Shown piece after piece: positions 37,048 to 46,219 of a stretch of 64,000 nt of DNA. A model generated the notes under the pieces. That model was given only the letters and a program-made list of their open reading frames with translations, was not told where the DNA came from and ran no database searches. The DNA lies in the NCBI GenBank assembly GCA_009693015.1, contig SHYB01000003.1, positions 18,220 through 82,219 on the forward strand. Reading direction: 5' to 3'. The DNA is from Dehalococcoidia bacterium. Its GTDB lineage: Bacteria; Chloroflexota; Dehalococcoidia; SHYB01. The position numbers and the translations under genes were made by a program. Every line of letters begins with the position of its first letter. Position 1 is the stretch's first letter.

Positions 37048-38151
37048 GTGACGCTCAAGACAGAACCGATCATCGTCAACATCGGCCCGCAGCACCCCAG
37101 CACCCACGGGGTGTTCCGCCTACGCATTCTCTTTGACGGCGAGGTCATCCATGACGTGGAGCCGGTCTTCGGCTACCTCCACCGCGGCTCGGAGAAGCTC
37201 GCCGAGGAGCGCACCTACACCCAGATCGTGACCCTCACCGATCGCCTTGATTACCTCGCGGCGATGTCCAATAACCTCTCCTACTGCCTCTCCGTGGAGA
37301 AGCTGATGGGCATTGAGGCGCCGGAGCGGGCCAAGTACATCCGCACCATCATGGCCGAGCTCATGCGCATCTCCAGCCATCTCATGGGCCTGGGCTTCTT
37401 CCTACAGGACCTCGGCGCCTTCGCCACGCCGCTGATGTACATGTTCCGCGAGCGCGAAAAAATCATGGACCTCTTCGAGATGGCCAGCGGCGCGCGCATC
37501 ACCTACACCTACATGCGCCCCGGCGGAGTGAACGACGACCTTCCCCCAGAGTTCATGCCCGCCCTGCGCAAATTCGCCGATGAGATGCCCGGCTATATTG
37601 ACGAATACGAGCGCCTGCTGCGGGAGAACGAGATTCTCATCACCCGCACCAAGGGCGTCGGCGTCCTCCCCCGCGACCTCGCCATCAACGGCTCGCTCTC
37701 CGGCCCCGCGTTGCGCGCCAGCGGCGTCCCCTGGGACCTCCGCAAGGCTGACCCCTACGAGGTGTACAGCCGCGTCCAGTTCGATCTCCCCGTTGGCCAG
37801 ATCGGCGATAACTACGACCGCTTCCTCGTACGCCTGGAAGAAATGCGGCAGAGCTTACGCATCGTGCGACAGTGCATGCAGCAGATGCCCGCAGGCCCCT
37901 TTCGCGCCGACCTCCCCATGCTCCTCCGCCCGCCCAAAGGCGATGCCTACGCGCACGTGGAAGGCCCCAAGGGTGAGCTCGGCTTCTACCTCGTCAGTGA
38001 TGGCTCCATCTCCCCCTACCGTTGCGCCATCCGCGCTCCCTCCTTCATCAACCTCTCCCTGCTCAAAGAGATGCTCGTGGGCTGGAAGATCGCCGACATG
38101 ATCACCATCGTCGGTAGCCTGGACTTCAACATGGGCGAGGTGGACCGCTAA
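37048..38151 (+). CDS. nuoD: NADH-quinone oxidoreductase subunit D
   Basis: A 367-aa quinone-site subunit. The GTG at 37048 with GAGG upstream is preferred over TTG 37036. The N-terminal NIGPQHPSTHGVFRLR holds the conserved HPSTHG that lines the quinone pocket; RGSEKLAEERTYTQ and DRLDYLAAMSNNLSYCLSVE follow. The C-terminus ends in the conserved SLDFNMGEVDR. The stop overlaps the nuoH start by one base (TAATG). Confidence 0.95.
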   Translation: MTLKTEPIIVNIGPQHPSTHGVFRLRILFDGEVIHDVEPVFGYLHRGSEKLAEERTYTQIVTLTDRLDYLAAMSNNLSYCLSVEKLMGIEAPERAKYIRTIMAELMRISSHLMGLGFFLQDLGAFATPLMYMFREREKIMDLFEMASGARITYTYMRPGGVNDDLPPEFMPALRKFADEMPGYIDEYERLLRENEILITRTKGVGVLPRDLAINGSLSGPALRASGVPWDLRKADPYEVYSRVQFDLPVGQIGDNYDRFLVRLEEMRQSLRIVRQCMQQMPAGPFRADLPMLLRPPKGDAYAHVEGPKGELGFYLVSDGSISPYRCAIRAPSFINLSLLKEMLVGWKIADMITIVGSLDFNMGEVDR

Positions 38152-39440
38152 TGGCCGTCTCCGCGCTCGCCACCGGCTGCCAGCCCCCAGGCTTCTTCGA
38201 TGGGCAGAACCTCTGGCACGAATGGGTCGTCAATTTCTTCCCCCGCATCGGCGATTCCATCTGCCGCGGCATGGGCGGTCATGCCGATGGCGGCCCTCCC
38301 AACTGGCTCATCTACCTCGTTCTGGGTTTTCTGGGGAGCCTCATCGTCGTCAACATCGCCGCCCTCGGCGTCCCCTTCGTCGTATTGCTGGAGCGCAAGC
38401 TCCTCGGCCGCTTTCAGAACCGCATCGGCCCCAACCGCGTCGGCCCATTCGGCCTCCTCCAGCCCGTTGCTGACGCCCTCAAGCTCATGACCAAGGAAGA
38501 CATCACCCCCGCCGCCGCCGACAAGATCGTCTTCGCCCTCGCGCCGCTGGCCTTCGCCATCCCCATCATCCTCATGTTCGCCCCCATCCCCTGGGCCGAC
38601 CATGCCTCGCTCGCCAACCTGGACATCGGCATCCTCTGGGTCATCGCCGTCACCACCGCTGCCGAGGCCGGCATATTCATGGCCGGCTGGAGCAGCAACA
38701 ACAAGTACTCCCTCTTTGGGGCCATGCGCGCCGTCGCCCTCCTCGTCAGCTACGAGATTCCCCTCGTGCTCTCCCTCCTGGGCGTCGTCCTCCTCGCCGG
38801 CACGCTCAACCTCAGCGAAATCGTCCTCGACCAGCGTTTCGCTCCCAATATCCTCTGGCAGCCGCTCGGCTTCTTTGTCTTCATCATCGCCGTCTCCGCC
38901 GAGCTCAACCGCGCCCCGTTCGACCAGCTTGAAGCCGAGTCGGAATTGGTCTCCGGCTTCCATACCGAATACAGCGGCATGAAATGGGCCATGGTCCAAC
39001 TGGGCGAATACGCCGCACTCATCGGCTTCTCCGCCATCATCGCCACCCTCTTCCTCAGCGGCTGGAAGGGCCCGCTCTGGATCCCCGGCTACATCTGGCT
39101 CGTCACCAAAATGGCCTTCATCCTCTGCGCCTTCATCTGGGTGCGCGCCACCATCCCCCGTATGCGCATTGACCAGATCATGGCCTTCGGCTGGAAGTTC
39201 CTCCTGCCCCTGTCCATCATCAACATCTTCGCCACCGCCGCGGAGGTCATCGCCTTCCCTGACGCGCTGCCCTACTGGCTCATCCCCATCAACATCGCCT
39301 TCGCCGGCGCATGCGTCGTCGGCATGGCCAAGCTCCTCGGCTTCCAGCCCAAGACACGCAAGATCGTCATTCCCGGACGACCCGTCATCGGTGATGACAC
39401 CCCCGGCCGCATCGTCCCGCTCATGCGCGGAGGCAACTAG
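38151..39440 (+). CDS. nuoH: NADH-quinone oxidoreductase subunit H
   Basis: A 429-aa membrane subunit at the junction with the peripheral arm. The hallmark LERKLLGRFQNRIGPNRVGP lies near residue 83, then LQPVADALKLMTKEDI, AGWSSNNKYSLFGAMRAVA near 180 and the quinone-chamber loop ELNRAPFDQLEAESELVSGF near 248. It has about nine helices. The first 50 residues form an unusual hydrophilic extension before helix 1. Confidence 0.95.
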   Translation: MAVSALATGCQPPGFFDGQNLWHEWVVNFFPRIGDSICRGMGGHADGGPPNWLIYLVLGFLGSLIVVNIAALGVPFVVLLERKLLGRFQNRIGPNRVGPFGLLQPVADALKLMTKEDITPAAADKIVFALAPLAFAIPIILMFAPIPWADHASLANLDIGILWVIAVTTAAEAGIFMAGWSSNNKYSLFGAMRAVALLVSYEIPLVLSLLGVVLLAGTLNLSEIVLDQRFAPNILWQPLGFFVFIIAVSAELNRAPFDQLEAESELVSGFHTEYSGMKWAMVQLGEYAALIGFSAIIATLFLSGWKGPLWIPGYIWLVTKMAFILCAFIWVRATIPRMRIDQIMAFGWKFLLPLSIINIFATAAEVIAFPDALPYWLIPINIAFAGACVVGMAKLLGFQPKTRKIVIPGRPVIGDDTPGRIVPLMRGGN

Positions 39441-39442
39441 CC

Positions 39443-39538
39443 ATGTACGGCGAAGGCATACTGAAGGGTCTCGGCGTCACCCTCAGCTATCTGTTCAAGA
39501 AGCCCGTCACCGTGCAGCTTGCGAAAGGAGAAAACTAG
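39443..39538 (+). repeat. tandem duplicate of the nuoI 5' end (31-codon open frame)
   Basis: From ACTAG-CC-ATG onward about 75 bases repeat those starting the real nuoI at 39541, with two mismatches and a period of 98 bases. The copy encodes a 31-aa peptide: the first 25 residues of NuoI, then LAKGEN and a TAG. AAGGAGA inside its 3' end is the ribosome-binding site of the real nuoI. Confidence 0.85.
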
Positions 39539-39540
39539 CC

Positions 39541-40032
39541 ATGTACGGCGAAGGCATACTCAAGGGACTCGGCGTCACCCTCAGCTATCTGTTCAAGAAG
39601 CCCGTCACCGTGCAGTACCCCGAAGAGAAGGCGCCGCACTACCCGCGCTTCCGTGGTTACGAATTCGTCTGGTATGAGGACCGCTGCACCGGCTGCGCCT
39701 CCTGCGCCAAGTACTGCCCCCTCGGCACCATCAAGATCGTCACCAACCCTGAGCTGCAGCCCAACGTCGGCAACAAGTACGGCCTGGAAATCTTCGATAT
39801 CGACACCGGCCGCTGCATGTTCTGCGGCCTCTGCGTGGAGGCCTGCCCCTACGATGCCCTCTTCATGGGCTCCGGCTTCGAACGCGCCACCTATACACGG
39901 CGCAGCATGATGGTGCACATTGATGAGCTGCGCCTGGCGGACAAGCAACCCAGCGCCTTCGCCCGCCCGCATCTGCACGGCGTGGAGTTCGGGGAGCGCA
40001 CGTCCCTCACCAGCCCGGAGGCAGGCCGCTAA
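39541..40032 (+). CDS. nuoI: NADH-quinone oxidoreductase subunit I
   Basis: A 163-aa subunit with two [4Fe-4S] clusters: CTGCASCAKYCP near residue 46 and CMFCGLCVEACP near 95. The N-terminal amphipathic MYGEGILKGLGVTLSYLFKK anchors it to the membrane arm. The ATG at 39541 is preferred to the duplicate at 39443 because only this copy continues into the ferredoxin domain. The AAGGAGA site lies nine bases upstream, inside the duplicated segment. Confidence 0.95.
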   Translation: MYGEGILKGLGVTLSYLFKKPVTVQYPEEKAPHYPRFRGYEFVWYEDRCTGCASCAKYCPLGTIKIVTNPELQPNVGNKYGLEIFDIDTGRCMFCGLCVEACPYDALFMGSGFERATYTRRSMMVHIDELRLADKQPSAFARPHLHGVEFGERTSLTSPEAGR

Positions 40033-40035
40033 ACC

Positions 40036-40536
40036 ATGAACGTCGGCGTCGCAGCCTCCATCGCGTTCTGGATCATGGCCATCATCGCCGTGGTCTCGGC
40101 GCTTGCCGTCATCGTCACCCGCGATATCTTCCGCGCCGCGCTCTTTCTTATCCTTGCCTTCCTCACCGTCGCCGGCCTCTTCATCACCCTCTCCGCCGAC
40201 TTCGTTGCCGCGGTGCAGGTGCTGGTCTACGGCGGCGCCATCTCCATCCTCCTCATCTTCGCCGTCCTCCTCACCCGTGACGTGCAAAAGGGCAACCCCT
40301 CCAACCGCATGCTCAAGCCTGCCGTCTTTCTCGGCGCGCTCTTCGCCGCCACCCTCATCGTCGTCATCACCAACTCCACGTGGAAACTCTCCGGCGACTC
40401 TCCCCCCCAGGGCACCACCGCCGCCATCGGCGATGCGCTGGTGAACAGCTACGTCCTCCCGTTTGAGATCGCCTCCGTGCTGCTGCTCGCCGCCATGATC
40501 GGCGCCATCGTCGTCGCCCGGGGGAGGGACGAATAA
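40036..40536 (+). CDS. nuoJ: NADH-quinone oxidoreductase subunit J
   Basis: A 166-aa protein with five predicted helices. The family's conserved helix 3 region is LSADFVAAVQVLVYGGAISI near residues 53-72, including the YGGA turn tied to proton-pathway coupling. ATG 40036 follows the nuoI stop by three bases. Confidence 0.93.
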   Translation: MNVGVAASIAFWIMAIIAVVSALAVIVTRDIFRAALFLILAFLTVAGLFITLSADFVAAVQVLVYGGAISILLIFAVLLTRDVQKGNPSNRMLKPAVFLGALFAATLIVVITNSTWKLSGDSPPQGTTAAIGDALVNSYVLPFEIASVLLLAAMIGAIVVARGRDE

Positions 40537-40537
40537 C

Positions 40538-40846
40538 ATGGCCGGCCTCGAGCATTACCTCATCCTCTCCGCCATCCTCTTCTCCATCGGCCTCGTCGGC
40601 GCGCTGGTGAAGCGCAACGTAGTAGCGGTGCTCATGTCCCTGGAGATCATGTTCAACGCCGTGAATCTTGCCTTCATCGCCTTCGGGCGGTTCGTCACCC
40701 CAATGCTCATGACCGGCAACATCTTTGTGCTGTTCATCGTCACCGTTGCCGCCGCGGAAGTCGCGTTGGGCCTCGCCATCATCATCGCCCTCTTCCGTGC
40801 CAAGGAATCGGTGGACGTCACCGCGGTGGGAAGGATGAAGGGCTAA
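40538..40846 (+). CDS. nuoK: NADH-quinone oxidoreductase subunit K
   Basis: A 102-aa protein with three helices, of normal length. The conserved Glu residues that form part of the lateral proton pathway are in MSLEIMFNAVNLAF near residue 33 and AAAEVALGLAIIIALFR near 70. A GGAGGGA site precedes ATG 40538, one base past the nuoJ stop. Confidence 0.95.
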   Translation: MAGLEHYLILSAILFSIGLVGALVKRNVVAVLMSLEIMFNAVNLAFIAFGRFVTPMLMTGNIFVLFIVTVAAAEVALGLAIIIALFRAKESVDVTAVGRMKG

Positions 40847-40848
40847 TC

Positions 40849-41046
40849 ATGTCCTGGACACCCTACAAAACTGCCCCGAACCTGATGCTCGCCGAGATGT
40901 GGAAAGAGCTGTTCGAGGCAGAAGGCCTCCCCGCGCGCATCCTGCCCGATGGCGACATCCAGTCCTGGAGCGAACGCAGCAAGTTCATCGTCTACGTCCC
41001 CCGCGGCCGCGAGCATGTCGCCGAAGAGATACTGAGGAAGATCTAG
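40849..41046 (+). CDS. small DUF2007-like protein inside the nuo operon
   Basis: A 65-aa soluble protein beginning MSWTPYKTAPNLMLAEMWKE. The pattern of a helix, an LFEAEGLPARILP turn and VPREH-like VYVPRGREHVAEEIL resembles the DUF2007 'putative signal-transducing' fold. It lies two bases after nuoK and three before nuoL, and uses the same codons as its neighbours, so it is a genuine long-term member of the operon. It is not a known complex I subunit; it may be an assembly or regulatory factor. Confidence 0.75.
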   Translation: MSWTPYKTAPNLMLAEMWKELFEAEGLPARILPDGDIQSWSERSKFIVYVPRGREHVAEEILRKI

Positions 41047-41049
41047 CCC

Positions 41050-43059
41050 ATGCCTGAGCTTGCCTCCTGGTCCATATTCTTCCTCCCCCTGGCGTCCTTC
41101 ATCGCCATCGCCGCGCTGCGGCCGTTCACCGGCCCCAACTGGCGTGGCGCAGGATACATCACCGTCGCCGCTCTCGCCGCCGCCTTCGTCCTCTCCCTGA
41201 TCGCCCTCGCCCGCGTCGCCGGCGCTGACAGCCACAACCTCGGCTACCCCGCCCACGATTGGCTGGAGATCGGCCCGCTCACCCTTCGCGTCGGCATCGT
41301 CATGGACTCCCTCACGGCGATCATGGCCGTCGTCGTCACCGGCGTCAGCCTGCTGGTGCAGTTCTACGGCCAGGAGTACATGCGCGGTGACCGCAGTTAC
41401 GTCCGCTACTACGCCTACATGTCGCTGTTCACCGCCTCCATGCTGGGGCTGGTGATGGCGTCCAACCTCGTCCTCCTGTTCGTGTTTTGGGAGCTTGTCG
41501 GCGTCTGCTCCTATCTGCTTATCGGCTACTGGTCGTTCGGCAAGGGTGCCGAAGAGCACCCCGCCGCGGCCAACGCCGCCAAGAAGGCCTTCCTTGTCAC
41601 CCGCTTGGGCGACGTCGGCTTCTTGGCCGCCATCGCCTGGGCCTATACCCACACCGGCACCGTGGAGATCGGCGAGCTGACCCACATGGTGGAAGCCGGT
41701 ATCCTCGGCGGCGCAGCCCTCACCTGGCTCTGCCTGGGCATCTTTGCAGGCGCCGCCGGCAAATCCGGCCAGTTCCCCCTGCACGTCTGGCTGCCTGATG
41801 CGATGGAAGGCCCCACGCCCGTCAGCGCCCTCATCCACGCCGCAACGATGGTCGCCGCCGGCGTCTTCCTCGTCGCCCGCCTCTTCCCTCTCTTCGAAGC
41901 CTCCCAGGGCGCCATGACCACCGTCGCCTGGATAGGCGGCTGCACCGCCGCCTTCGCCGCCACCATGGCCCTCGTCTCCAACGATGTGAAACGCGTCATG
42001 GCCTACTCCACCGTGAGCCAGCTCGGCTACATGATGCTCGCCCTGGGCATGGGCGCCATCGGCCCCGCCATCTTCCATCTGTTCACCCACGCCTTCTTCA
42101 AGGCGCTCCTCTTCCTCGGCGCGGGCAGCATCCACCACGCCGTGCACACCTATGACATGCGATTCATGGGCGGCCTCGGCCGCCGTATGCCCTGGACCCG
42201 CAACACCATGCTCATCGCCGGTCTCGCCCTCGTTGGCGTCTTCCCCCTCGCCGGCTTCTGGAGCAAGGACGGCGTGCTCGGCGCAGCCTTCTCCAACGAT
42301 GTTATCGCCGGTGCGCCGATCCTCTACATCATCGCCGTGGTGACCGCTGGCCTCACCGGCTTCTACGTGTTCCGCATGCTCTTCATGACCTTTGGCGGCG
42401 AGTTCCGCGGCGGCGCTGCTGCCGAAGCGAAGGCGATAGGTCAGCCCGTCCATGCCGCATCGCATGACCCCCACGCTGCTGGCGTCCACGCCGCCGCGCC
42501 GCACGAATCACCCCATGCGGCCATGCCGCACGAGTCGCCCTGGATCATCATCGCCCCCATGACCATCCTCGCCGCCGCCGCCGCCTTCGCCGGCCTCGCC
42601 AATCTTCCTTGGGACGTTGCGGGCATCAGCGCCGAGCCTGTGACCCACTTCCTCGGCGGCCACGCTGAAGAGTTCTCCGTCGGCGTCGCCGCCCTCTCCT
42701 CCGCCGTCGGCGCAAGCGGCATTGTGCTTGCCTGGCTCATGTACGTCCAGGGGGCGATCTCCCCTGTCGCCATGGGGAAAACCTTCCGCCCCATCTACGT
42801 CGTCCTTGCCAATCGCTACTACCTGGACTGCCTCTATGAGCGCGTCATCACCGGCAAGCTCCTGCTCGGTCTGGTCGCCGGCGTGGCGGAGATGATTGAC
42901 ACCCACATCATTGACCGCACCGTGAATCTTGCCGGCTGGATCTCCCGCAACCTCGGGCGCGTTCCCGCCACACTGCAAAACGGCCAGGCCCAAGCCTACG
43001 GCGCCGTCATCTCCCTCGGCCTCGTCCTCATGCTGGGAGCATTCTGGATCTGGGGCTAA
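41050..43059 (+). CDS. nuoL: NADH-quinone oxidoreductase subunit L
   Basis: A 669-aa antiporter-like subunit. Conserved stretches are VVVTGVSLLVQFYGQEYM near residue 95, FWELVGVCSYLLIGYW near 146, GKSGQFPLHVWLPDAMEGPTPVSALIHAATMV near 237 and the broken helix SNDVKRVMAYSTVSQLGYMM near 310. A His/Ala-rich insert (AASHDPHAAGVHAAAPHESP) lies near 475. The C-terminal lateral-helix region is present. A GAGGAAG site precedes the ATG. Confidence 0.95.
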   Translation: MPELASWSIFFLPLASFIAIAALRPFTGPNWRGAGYITVAALAAAFVLSLIALARVAGADSHNLGYPAHDWLEIGPLTLRVGIVMDSLTAIMAVVVTGVSLLVQFYGQEYMRGDRSYVRYYAYMSLFTASMLGLVMASNLVLLFVFWELVGVCSYLLIGYWSFGKGAEEHPAAANAAKKAFLVTRLGDVGFLAAIAWAYTHTGTVEIGELTHMVEAGILGGAALTWLCLGIFAGAAGKSGQFPLHVWLPDAMEGPTPVSALIHAATMVAAGVFLVARLFPLFEASQGAMTTVAWIGGCTAAFAATMALVSNDVKRVMAYSTVSQLGYMMLALGMGAIGPAIFHLFTHAFFKALLFLGAGSIHHAVHTYDMRFMGGLGRRMPWTRNTMLIAGLALVGVFPLAGFWSKDGVLGAAFSNDVIAGAPILYIIAVVTAGLTGFYVFRMLFMTFGGEFRGGAAAEAKAIGQPVHAASHDPHAAGVHAAAPHESPHAAMPHESPWIIIAPMTILAAAAAFAGLANLPWDVAGISAEPVTHFLGGHAEEFSVGVAALSSAVGASGIVLAWLMYVQGAISPVAMGKTFRPIYVVLANRYYLDCLYERVITGKLLLGLVAGVAEMIDTHIIDRTVNLAGWISRNLGRVPATLQNGQAQAYGAVISLGLVLMLGAFWIWG

Positions 43060-43110
43060 CGCCCAGGAACATGCCATGACATCACTACTTCAATACAGCG
43101 GAGCGCCCTC

Positions 43111-44565
43111 GTGCTAACCGCCATCATCTTCCTCCCCATCGCCGCCGCTATCGTGCTCGCCCTTTGCGCCCGCAATGACAAGCAGGTGAAGTGGATCGCC
43201 CTCGCGGCGAGCCTCGCCGTCCTCATCCTTTCGCTCATCGTCTGGGCCGCCCTGGATCTCAGCAACCCCGCGCCGCAGTTCGTGGAGCGCCACTCCTGGA
43301 TACCCGCGTTCAGCGTAGAGTACTACCTGGGCGTGGACGGGCTGAACGCCCCCATGCTGGCCCTCACTGGCCTCCTCGGCGTCGCCGCAGTGCTCATATC
43401 CTGGCATCAGCAGGTTCGCGTCAAAGAGTTCTTCTTCGCCCTCCTCGCGCTCCAGACCGGCATCCTCGGCGTCTTTGCCTCGCTGGACATGATGCTCTTC
43501 TTCCTCTTCTGGGAGGTCGAACTCATCCCCATGTACTTGCTCATCACCGTCTGGGGCAGCGGGCGCAAGGAATACTCCGCCATCAAGTTCCTTGTGTACA
43601 CCGCCGCCTCCAGCGGCCTCATGCTCGCGGGCATCCTCGTGCTCTACTTCTCCGTCGGTACGTTCGATATGATCGCCCTGCGCGATACGCCATTCACCAC
43701 TGCCGTCGTCACCTCGCAGGGCGTCTTCTTCCTGCTAATCGCCGCCTTCGCCGTCAAGCTCCCCGTGTGGCCCTTCCACACCTGGCTCCCTGACGCCCAT
43801 ACCGATGCCCCCACCGCCGCCAGCGTCATGCTTGCCGGCGTCATGCTCAAGATGGGCGGCTACGGCATCCTGCGCCTCTGCGTCAGCCTCTTCCCCGGCG
43901 TCGCCCACGACTATGCCTGGCTCATTGCCACCCTCGCCGTTATCAATATCCTCTTCGGCGCCGTGCTCGTCTTCCGCCAGAAAGACATCAAGCGCCTCAT
44001 CGCCTACAGCTCCGTGAGCCACATGGGCTTCGTCCTCCTCGGCGTCGCCTCCCTCAACGAAGTCGGTCTCACCGGCGCCGCGCTGCAAATGTTCACCCAC
44101 GGTACCATCACAGGCCTCCTCTTCATGCTCGCGGGCATGGTGTACGAAAAAGCCCACACCCGCCACATCCCCGACCTCGGCGGTCTCGCGGGCAAGATGC
44201 CCGTGCTCGCCGTAGCCTTCGTCATCGCCGGGCTCGCCTCCCTCGGCCTGCCTGCCATGAGCGGCTTCGTCGCCGAGCTGCTCGTCTTCCTCGGCGCATT
44301 CGGCGTCTACCGCGAAGCCACCATCCTCGCCATCTTCGGCGTCCTCCTCAGCGCGGGCTACATCCTCTGGACCATACAGCGCGTGTTCTACGGCCCGGAG
44401 AAGCCGCGCTTCGCCCACATCGGCGACGCCACCAAGTCCGAAATACTCCCCGTTGCCGGCATGATCGCCGTCATCTTCATCGTCGGCATCTACCCCGCGC
44501 TGGTCACCGACACGTTCAAAGCCGGGCTGGCGCCCATCGTCCATCTCTTGGGAGGCGGCAGCTAA
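43111..44565 (+). CDS. nuoM: NADH-quinone oxidoreductase subunit M
   Basis: A 484-aa antiporter-like subunit starting at GTG 43111. FLFWEVELIPMYLLITVWG near residue 131 holds the conserved Glu; KLPVWPFHTWLPDAHTDAPTAASVMLAG near 210 and QKDIKRLIAYSSVSHMGFVLLG near 290 are typical of NuoM. The 51-base gap after nuoL is the longest between genes in this part of the operon and holds no promoter that I can see. Confidence 0.95.
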   Translation: MLTAIIFLPIAAAIVLALCARNDKQVKWIALAASLAVLILSLIVWAALDLSNPAPQFVERHSWIPAFSVEYYLGVDGLNAPMLALTGLLGVAAVLISWHQQVRVKEFFFALLALQTGILGVFASLDMMLFFLFWEVELIPMYLLITVWGSGRKEYSAIKFLVYTAASSGLMLAGILVLYFSVGTFDMIALRDTPFTTAVVTSQGVFFLLIAAFAVKLPVWPFHTWLPDAHTDAPTAASVMLAGVMLKMGGYGILRLCVSLFPGVAHDYAWLIATLAVINILFGAVLVFRQKDIKRLIAYSSVSHMGFVLLGVASLNEVGLTGAALQMFTHGTITGLLFMLAGMVYEKAHTRHIPDLGGLAGKMPVLAVAFVIAGLASLGLPAMSGFVAELLVFLGAFGVYREATILAIFGVLLSAGYILWTIQRVFYGPEKPRFAHIGDATKSEILPVAGMIAVIFIVGIYPALVTDTFKAGLAPIVHLLGGGS

Positions 44566-46017
44566 ATGCCTATCCGCGACTACTATCTGCTGTCGCCGGA
44601 AATCAGCCTGGCCAGCATCGCCATGGCCGTGATCCTGCTTGACACCGTCGTCAAGCGCAAGGGCCTTCTCGCTATCTTCACCCTCGCCGCGCTCGCCCTT
44701 CCGCTGGCGTTTACCATCAGCCTGTGGGGTGAAGAAGGCCGCGCTTTCGGCGGCCTTCTGATCGTGGACCAGTTCAGCATCTTCTTCAAGTTCCTCTTCC
44801 TCGGCGTCACCGCCGCCGTCGTCATCGCCTCGCAAGACTCCGTGACCAACTTCAAGCGCTTCCAGGGCGAGTTCTATGCCCTCCTCCTGCTCGCCACCAG
44901 CGGCCTCATGCTCATGTCCTCCACCGGCGAGCTCATCACCATCTTCCTCGCCCTCGAGCTCAGCACGCTCTCCGCCATCGCCCTCGTCACCTTTTTCAAG
45001 ACCGACCAGGCCGTCGAGGCGGGCATCAAGTACTTGGTCCTCTCCGGCATCTCCTCAGCGATGATGCTCTACGGCATGGCCCTCGTCTTCGGCGTCAGCG
45101 GCAGCACGCGTCTTGAGGAGATCGCCCAGGCCGTGGGCACTACCCGCCTGCTTGATAATCCCGCGCTCCTCATGGGCATGCTTCTCATGGTCGCCGGCTT
45201 CGGGTTCAAGATCTCCAGCGTCCCCTTCCAGATGTGGGTGCCTGACGTCTACCAGGGCGCGCCCACCTCCGTAGCCGCCTACCTCTCCGTCGCCAGCAAG
45301 GCCGGCGGCTTCGCCGTGATCCTGCGGGTGTTCTACGTCGCCTTCGCCGGCGTCAGCATGGAATGGAGCATGCTTTTCGCCGTCCTCGCCGTCGTCTCCA
45401 TGACCTTCGGCAACCTCATCGCTATGTTCCAGAGCAACATCAAGCGCCTGCTGGCCTACAGCACCATCGCCCACGCCGGCTACATGATGGTCGGCCTCGC
45501 CGCCGTCGCCGCGCGCAACCCCATCGGCGAGGGCCTGGGCACCCAGGGCCTCCTCTTCTACCTTACGGGCTACGCCTTCACCAACCTCGGCGCTTTCTTC
45601 GTCGTCATCGCCGTCGCCCAGAAACTCAAGGGCGAAAGCATTGACGACTTCGCCGGTCTCGCCAAGCGCTCCCCGCTCCTGGCGGGGCTGCTTGCCCTCT
45701 GCCTCATCTCCCTCACCGGCCTGCCGCCCACCGTCGGCTTCTGGGCCAAGCTCTACCTCTTCAGCGGCGCCGTCCAGGCCGATCTCGTCTGGCTCGCCGT
45801 CGCCGGCGTCCTCAACAGCGCCATCTCCGCCTACTACTACCTCCGTGTCGTCAAGGCAATGTACATGAGCCCCGCCGCTTCTGACGAACGCCTCACCCCA
45901 TCCCCTGCCATCTCCCTCGCGCTGCTGGTGACCACTGGCGGTGTCCTCTTCTTCGGCTTCGCCCCCAGCTACCTCCTCGACTTTGCCGTCCGCGCCGCTC
46001 GGGGCTTCCCCGGATAG
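44566..46017 (+). CDS. nuoN: NADH-quinone oxidoreductase subunit N
   Basis: A 483-aa antiporter-like subunit and the last gene of the operon. The family motifs are FLALELSTLSAIALVTFFK near residue 126, KISSVPFQMWVPDVYQGAPTSVAAYLSVASKA near 215 and QSNIKRLLAYSTIAHAGYMM near 290. A GGAGG site precedes ATG 44566, which directly follows the nuoM stop. No nuoE, nuoF or nuoG follows. Confidence 0.95.
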   Translation: MPIRDYYLLSPEISLASIAMAVILLDTVVKRKGLLAIFTLAALALPLAFTISLWGEEGRAFGGLLIVDQFSIFFKFLFLGVTAAVVIASQDSVTNFKRFQGEFYALLLLATSGLMLMSSTGELITIFLALELSTLSAIALVTFFKTDQAVEAGIKYLVLSGISSAMMLYGMALVFGVSGSTRLEEIAQAVGTTRLLDNPALLMGMLLMVAGFGFKISSVPFQMWVPDVYQGAPTSVAAYLSVASKAGGFAVILRVFYVAFAGVSMEWSMLFAVLAVVSMTFGNLIAMFQSNIKRLLAYSTIAHAGYMMVGLAAVAARNPIGEGLGTQGLLFYLTGYAFTNLGAFFVVIAVAQKLKGESIDDFAGLAKRSPLLAGLLALCLISLTGLPPTVGFWAKLYLFSGAVQADLVWLAVAGVLNSAISAYYYLRVVKAMYMSPAASDERLTPSPAISLALLVTTGGVLFFGFAPSYLLDFAVRAARGFPG

Positions 46018-46152
46018 GCCTTGGTGCTTGTGATCTCTGGCAGAGGGTACGGGGGATGTGCTCCCGAATTCCCTTAGAACATATGTGGGCGGGTGGGAGC
46101 AGTTTCGCGGCTAGAGGCGCTCTCGCTGCATTCTGCGTGCGAGTGCGGCTCG

Positions 46153-46182
46153 TTGACACCATCCGCGCCTCCCCCCTACACT
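46153..46182 (+). promoter_or_regulatory. promoter of nadK
   Basis: TTGACA (46153-46158), an 18-base spacer and TACACT (46177-46182). Predicted start about 46189, some 30-45 bases upstream of the nadK start codon. The rest of the 202-base gap after nuoN shows no feature. Confidence 0.7.
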
Positions 46183-46219
46183 TTCGTGACATAACGCCAT
46201 GCCATGATGACCTTATGAA

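Noticed and set aside
39443..39538. The 31-codon frame as an independent small gene
   Set aside because: Its first 25 codons are a duplicate of nuoI and the rest has no recognisable feature. It is listed as a repeat rather than a gene.
40843..42504. A 553-codon open frame on the minus strand across nuoL
   Set aside because: It is antisense to a clearly conserved gene; its Gly/Glu/His-rich composition is what NNC-biased coding sequence gives when read backwards. The same holds for the long minus-strand frame at 47582-49372 opposite sdhA and others like them.
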